A stretch of 64,000 bases of DNA. It comes from Eleusine coracana subsp. coracana. Its lineage: Eukaryota > Streptophyta > Magnoliopsida > Poales > Poaceae. Positions 58,318 through 64,000 of this stretch are shown one piece after another. The notes beneath the pieces were generated by a model. It was not told the origin of the DNA. It ran no database searches and saw nothing but the letters and a program-made list of their open reading frames with translations. Where the stretch lies: assembly GCA_032690845.1 (NCBI GenBank), contig CM064426.1:72652403-72716402 (forward strand), in the 5' to 3' direction. A program made the translations under genes and the position numbers. How positions within the stretch are numbered: the stretch's first letter is position 1; each line of letters begins with the position of its first letter.

Positions 58318-61300
58318 ATGGAGGCTGCGGTGGTGAGCGCATCCTGTGGCGTCATGGCCTCCCTGCTTGGGAAGCTTGCTGATTTGCTCACAGACAAGTA
58401 CAAGCTGATCAAAGAAGCTAAGGGGCAGATCATGTTCCTCAAAGCCGAACTGGAGACCATGTATGTTTTCCTTCAAAAGATGTCAGACACAGAGGAGCCC
58501 GACGTGCAAGCCAAGTGCTGGGCGAATGATGTACGTGAGCTGTCCTATGACATTGAGGACAGTATCAACGAGTTTATGCTCCGCTTAGAGTGCGAGTCTA
58601 GCAGCAAGCCACAGGGGTTCAGGGGGTTCATCAACAGGAGCATAACCTTGTTGACTACCATGAACATTCGGCATGGGATCGCCAAAGAGTTAGAAGGATT
58701 TAAAAGTCGTGTCATGGAGGTGAGCGAGCGACACAAGAGGTACAAGATTGATGACACTACTGTCTCCATGGCAAACAACACAAGCATCGATCGTCGGTTA
58801 TTGGCACTCTATGCAGAATCTTCAGGCCTTGTCGGTATCGATGGCCCAAGGGAACAGCTGATTCAGTTGATGGATGAACAAGGTATGCCTGCAAATCAGC
58901 TAAAGGTTCTTTCTATTGTGGGATTTGGAGGTCTTGGAAAAACTACACTTGCGAATGATATTTATCACAAGCTAGAAGGGCAGTTCCAGTGCCGAGCCTT
59001 GGTTTCTATGTCCCAAAAACCAAACATGAGGAAGATTCTGAAATCCATGCTATTACAAGCTGGCTTTGTAGTCCCTGAGCACACCGATGTGGAAATATGG
59101 GACGAGCTTGAATTGATTGCTGCCCTCCAGAAATTCCTCTTTGAGAAGAGGTACGCCAATATGGAAAAAATTGTGTTATAATGTAAAATATATAGATTTG
59201 TTTTACTCTATCGACGTGATTTTTCTTTAGGTTGCTTTGCTAGTATTCTGTTCTGTGGGTAAAATTGTGATGGTATGCAGTAATTTTGATTTTTTTTTAT
59301 CTCATTGTTGTTACTCCCTCCATGCACAAACAATTGACGTATTTTCTTCCTTTTAGGGTCTACTCTTCAAACCTGGATTTTAACCATGGTTTTAATGCAA
59401 AATGTATCATTTATTGCTATAAAATGACTATAATCAGAATAATTTGAAATGTGAAATCTAATCATATATAACTTTTGTATACCAAACATTCTTATAATTG
59501 GTGTAATCAGAATTATCGCCCAAAATATTCAATAAATTTTACCTATGAACGGAGAGTACCTTTCTTTGTTCCTTTTACCATTAGATCCTGGGGATCATTA
59601 TGTTAGTGGTAAAACCAAATTATCATACAACTTAAATGGAATCTGCTCTATATTTCTTTAGTGTATCAGACCCTTCAACGGTTAATTTTCTGCTCTTCAA
59701 GTACAATCCTCGAATAAGGTTCTTTTATTTTCACTAGCTTTTATTAAAATTCAATGCTAACAATAATCACTTGAAAAACCAGTGATGAGCATTAGATTAT
59801 CTTTCATTCAATTTTAGCACATGGATATTTGGACATCACAGTATCACACAATGATATGGACATATGGTACAGAGCCTCAGTTTTCATTCCAAATATGCTA
59901 AACTGAGTATTTTCTCGTTATTTCAACCTTTAGCTAGGAGAGTTATGCATATTTTTCTGTTTTCCCTAATGTTTTTTATACTCCGCTTGTACTTATTTGG
60001 CAGATACTTAATTGTAATCGATGATATATGGGATGCTTCTGTATGGGATATTATCCAATGTGCTCTTCCGAAAAACAAGAAAGGTAGTAGAATAATAACC
60101 ACTACACGAATTGAGACAGTGGCCAGAGAATGCTGTTCTTATCACAACGAAAATGTTTATATGATGAAGCCACTTAGTGACCGGGATTCAAGAATCTTAT
60201 TTTATAAAAGAGTATTTGGATCAGAGGATGCTTGCCCTCCATATTTAAAAGAAGTTTCATCAGAAATTTTGAAGAAATGTGGTGGTTTGCCACTTGCAAT
60301 TATCACAATTTCCAGCCTTCTTGCCAATCAGCCCAAAAACCTGAAGGAGCAGTGGGAATATGTGCGGAATACTCTGGGCAGCAACTTTGAAGTGAACCCA
60401 AGCTTGGAAGGCATGAGAGAGATATTGAACCTTAGCTACATAAATCTTCCACGTTACTTGAAGACGTGCATGCTGTATCTGGGCATTTATCCAGAGGACT
60501 ACACAATCAACACGAATGATTTGGCTAGGCAGTGGGTAGCTGAGGGTTTCATACCTAAATCTCATGGTACAGATCCGGAGGTTGTTGCAAAGAGCTATTT
60601 TAATGAGCTCATCAACAGGAGTATGATTCAACCCGTAAATAATGCAGACTATAATGGCGAGGTGCTCTTGTGCAGGGTACATGATATTATGCTTGATCTT
60701 ATCCTGCAAAAGTCCAGAGAAGAGAATTTTATCACTGTAGTATATCGTAGTGAGGACATGACAGGGCAAAACAAGAAGATCCGTCGCCTCGCTGTCCATT
60801 TGTTAGATGGTCCAACAGATGAAGATACAACAGTGGAATCTGTCCAGGTATCCCAAATACGAACGCTGGCAATATTTGGTATCAGTAAATGTTTTCCTCC
60901 TTTACTACTGTTCAAACACCTCCGTGTGTTAAAAATTGAAATTTCAAAAAAGTCCCATTCGACAGCACTACTTGACTTAACTGGAATTTGTCATTTTCTT
61001 CAGTTGAGATATTTAAAGATCATAGCAAACAGTCATCGTGTAGTCCTGCCTAGTAAAATTGGGAGTCTGCAACAATTGGAAACGTTTCAATTGGAAACTA
61101 ATAGGTCATCATCATCTAGTGAACTTTCATTTTGCCAACTTCCAGCAGATATTGTTCATGTGAGCCGGTTATTGCATCTGATAGCTCCAAAGTGGATAGG
61201 ATTACCTGATGGGATTGGAAAATTGAAATCCTTGCGTACCCTGCGCAACTTTGAATTGGGGATGAGCTCACGAGACAGTATCAAGGGTCTCAGAGAACTG

Positions 61301-62059
61301 ACAAATCTGACGGATCTTAAAATCAGATGCAACTTTGTCTCTAATTCCTCCTCTACACCTAGCGATGAGGTGGTGGAGGCAGGGAGAGAAGTTCTGCAAG
61401 CATGCCTCGAGAAAATGTGCAACCTCAAATATCTGCACATCGATTGCGACTGTGCTGAAATGGATGTTTCGATTTCAGTACCTGCTTCTTCCTGCCAGCT
61501 CCAAAGATTCCGTGCACCCGGTTTCTTGAGGGTTCCCAAGTGGATTGGTCAACTCCATAACCTCTATGACCTAAAGCTTATCGTTAAGGAAGTGTTGGAG
61601 GATGACATTGAAATACTAGCACAGCTGCCCTCACTTACCTTCCTCGTCTTGATCTTCAAGGGAGCACCAGAACACAAGATTGTCATCCGTGAAAGCGGGT
61701 TCTTTGTTCTGAAGCATTTGAAAATAGTCTGTAACAAGATATCAGTTCTGACCTTCGAGGCAGGGGCGATGACTAAGCTTGAATGGCTCAAACTATGTTT
61801 TAATGCGCACGGATGGGACAGGCACGGCGCTGCTCCTGCCGGCATGGAACACCTATCAGGCCTCAAGGTCATCTTTGTAGACATTGGAGGCCGCCATGCC
61901 AAGGAATCCAACATAAGAGCGGCACGGTCCGCACTGAGGAATGCTATTGACATGCATCCGGGGCGTCCTGCAGCTAAGATCAAGTGCCATGACGATGAAA
62001 CCTTCGGTTTCGATGAAGTGGATGAGGAGGGTGCTGTTAGGTCCGGCGGCGGCACCTAA
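58318..62059 (+). CDS. CC-NB-ARC-LRR immune receptor (NLR)
   Basis: Two exons, 58318-59150 and 60004-62059, join in phase (AGAAGAG|GTACG, TTGGCAG|ATAC) into 962 aa; the intron is 853 bp. Coiled-coil domain 1-140 with an EDVID-like VRELSYDIEDSINEF. NB-ARC motifs: P-loop GFGGLGKTT at 202-210, RNBS-A ending FQCRALVSMSQ, kinase-2 LIVIDDIWD, RNBS-B GSRIITTTRIETVA, GLPL as CGGLPLAI, RNBS-D CMLYLGIYPEDY, and MHD as VHD in LLCRVHDIMLDL. About 14 irregular leucine-rich repeats follow, then an acidic tail. These proteins sense pathogen effectors inside the cell and trigger immunity. All key motifs are present and the frame is intact. ATG 58318 is preferred because MEAAVVSA starts like grass NLRs; the frame is open upstream to 58138. 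A Stowaway MITE sits in the intron. Confidence 0.95.
59314..59556. mobile_element. Stowaway-like MITE in NLR intron (243 bp)
   Basis: Left CTCCCTCCATGCACAAACAA, right end CTATGAACGGAGAG, flanked by TA (59312-59313, 59557-59558). It occupies nearly a third of the intron, well away from both splice sites. Confidence 0.78.
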
Positions 62060-64000
62060 AGATGTCAGCTGGTATGTATGTTGGTGTTATGAATGACACA
62101 GGAACCATTGTTTACTGCACCCGAGGGCATTAATTAGTTTACGATAATGGAATGTATTGTGTAGTTGGTGTTACTAATAGACTGATGGATGTTGCTTGGA
62201 CTTTTGTAGGCAAGATCTCGCTGTCTAGTCTAGTGTCGAGGGACGAGAGCTGGGAGTGGGAGTCAACGTTGGTAAATTATTGTATATCAAGAAGCTAAGC
62301 TGCATGAAACCTGATGTTCTGCGCTTTGTTCTACCCTCATGTGGAATTGCTTCAATGCTTCCGGACAACAAATTTAGTACATAGCGTGGGAATCCCACTA
62401 CTAAACGCATCGACGGTTGTATGTACAAATATAGACGGGCAATCATACGGAAGATGGCAATTCATAAAAACACAATGCACGGCATGGCAATCAAAGGGGC
62501 CAAAAAAGCAGCAGGTTAAGATTTGTACGATTGTGCGTACATATATCTTTACCTTGCAAACATGGGCTCAACACCAGCGAGAAGAGGACGTCGAGGAACT
62601 GCAGCTCTGGAACCTGTTTGCAGGCGGGTTTGCCACACAGCTGCTGATGAGCTCCCTGCTTCTGCTTAATTTCTTATCATGCTCGGAGAAACGATCTGCC
62701 ACTCTCTGCAGTAGATTCTGTTGTAAACTAAATGCTCGCTATGCTTATGCTGTTCTGTATTTCAACACTTGTTTAGCACGTTGTGTTCTTGGATACCTGG
62801 AACACAGCAAGCAGGTCCAACATGTCACCAGTACCAGGTTCTGTTCGGTTCAGTTCGGTTTTTCACGGCGATTCCGTCGAACAGCTTTGGCACCTCCGCG
62901 GGGCCATCATCTTTGCACGCCTTCGAATAATAGGGGGAGGTTGCTGCGGATCTCGGCCATGGAGGTGGAGACCGAACACGGCGGCATCCCGGTGTTCTTC
63001 TCCGAGCACGGCCGATGCGCGTCGGTAGAGCGGACGTGGCGGCGGCGGCGCGCCAGAGTCCTCCGTACATCGAATCGGTAGGTCTTTGGGGGACGGATCG
63101 CTGGAGGTTGAGGAGGAGGAAGAAGCCGCCGGCGCCGGCGAAGGAGTGGCGGCGCGGCGCGGCGCGGCGCTGGCTGCGCCGGGGAAGTTTACGCACGGGT
63201 CCTCCGTTAACGGCTAACCGTCGCAAGTGGGGCAAAAAATTCCCGCGGCATTTTCTGAAAAAGGCCTCTAGTGTTTAGAAACCTGTTCAAATATATCCCC
63301 AAGTTGGATCGTGATTAATAGTCGCGATGATCGTTTTTTAACCGTCTGATCGACCGTGTGCGGCCGTGATCGGAGAGTAGTAATGTAACGCCGGCCATTA
63401 AGCAAAACAGCCCTCAGTATTTCGGCACCCGGTCAAAAGCGGCCCTAGATTGGATCGCGATTAATGGTTGCGATCCAACCTCGGATGGACTTTGGGCCGT
63501 TTAATCGCCACTCCGCGGCCCAAACGGAGACGAGCCGAAATCGCCCATGGAGTTTTCACAAAGCGGCCCATCGTTGACTTGGCCAGTCAACTCTCCGCAG
63601 CCGTAGACGGGCCAGCCAGTGATGCGTCGCCGCCGCCGGCCCATCGGGCTGGCAGTCGCTAGCAAATGAGTCTTGGAGCGGTCACCAGTTTCTTGGTGAG
63701 GCGGTCATCCGTTTCTTGGTTTCCGGACTGATTGAGATCAGGGCTCTTTAAAATGCAATATTGGCCTCCTGGTTCACAACAGAAGAAGCAAATGCCATCG
63801 TCGATTTTATATGCGGTCATCTGCTTCTTGGTGAGGCAAAACCGCAAAAGTTCAAGTTTGGTTAATTGCTTCAATGCTTCCGGGCAAACATACATATCGT
63901 CGGAATCCTTTTTTACTTCCGTAGATCATGGTCGTACGACTAAACGCATCGACGATTGTATGTATATGCACAAACGGAAGACGTACGGCAATTAATAAAA
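62060..64000. other. Region downstream of NLR, no gene recognised
   Basis: 62060-62230 is likely 3' UTR. A 255-codon frame at 62314-63081 (+) has no family match and mixed composition; the small ATG frame 62959-63081 within it is GC-rich but not recognised. 63140-63175 has a (GGCGC)n run. Two palindromic units related to the 48.8-kb minisatellite lie at 63300-63340 and 63440-63480. Confidence 0.45.
62340..63995 (+). repeat. Diverged direct repeat downstream of NLR
   Basis: 62342-62470 and 63862-63995 share 'ttgcttcaatgcttccgg', 'gggaatc/ggaatcc', 'actaaacgcatcgacg' and 'ttgtatgta' in order, then 'cggaagatggcaatt' against 'cggaagacgtacggcaatt'. The second copy runs off the window end. Confidence 0.8.

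Noticed and set aside
62314..63081. 255-codon plus-strand ORF as a gene
   Set aside because: Composition switches from AT-rich to GC-rich within the frame, no family match, and its first part is repeated near 63.9 kb as non-coding sequence.

Overview
This is plant nuclear DNA from a grass, most likely a rice (Oryza) chromosome arm. The signs are GC-rich 5' exons beside AT-rich introns, a dense load of Stowaway-, Tourist-, hAT- and Mutator-type MITEs with readable target-site duplications, a tRNA-derived SINE, a plant L1-type LINE, a Gypsy gag relic, one nuclear-type tRNA-Glu gene, a NAC gene and a monocot-style CC-NB-ARC-LRR gene. Species and chromosome cannot be fixed from the sequence alone.

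Layout. 0-7 kb is repeat-rich and gene-poor: a GC-rich transposon end, an LTR-like block carrying a SINE, and a duplicated segment. 7.2-10.9 kb (minus) holds an 11-exon HAD/CbbY-like plastid-type protein of 366 aa whose catalytic acids appear to be replaced; a 684-bp Mutator-type foldback element lies just upstream of it. 12-13.6 kb has three MITEs. 14.4-15.6 kb (minus) is a 3-exon NAC transcription factor. 17.3-18.7 kb is a 5'-truncated LINE that landed in a small ORF. 18.8-23.4 kb is repeats only. 23.9-26.3 kb and 33.6-37.6 kb are two decayed copies of a PHO2/UBC24-type ubiquitin-conjugating (E2) gene; the second carries a ~210-bp GAA tract in its first exon. Between them lie a TRIM-like array, a 3-exon acidic protein with two membrane segments (28.7-31.3 kb, minus) and an intronless two-membrane-segment protein (32.0-32.7 kb, plus). 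40.4-42.5 kb is a Gypsy gag-protease relic. 43.8-44.6 kb is another acidic/membrane ORF with a broken frame. 47.8-48.4 kb (minus) is a clear paralogue of the 32-kb gene. 48.6-57.2 kb contains three diverged copies of one locus, interspersed with palindromic minisatellite units. 57.6 kb is tRNA-Glu(UUC). 58.3-62.1 kb is an apparently intact two-exon NLR of 962 aa.

The genes do not form a pathway. The coherent theme is local duplication and decay: E2 copies, the triplicated locus, the two-TM family and the repeats flanking the NLR. The best candidates for something undescribed are the grass-type two-TM family (32.0 and 47.8 kb), the HAD-fold protein that looks like a pseudoenzyme, the acidic two-TM gene, and the palindromic 52-bp repeat. 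Exon structures given here were derived by hand from splice signals, phase and family similarity, not from transcript data.
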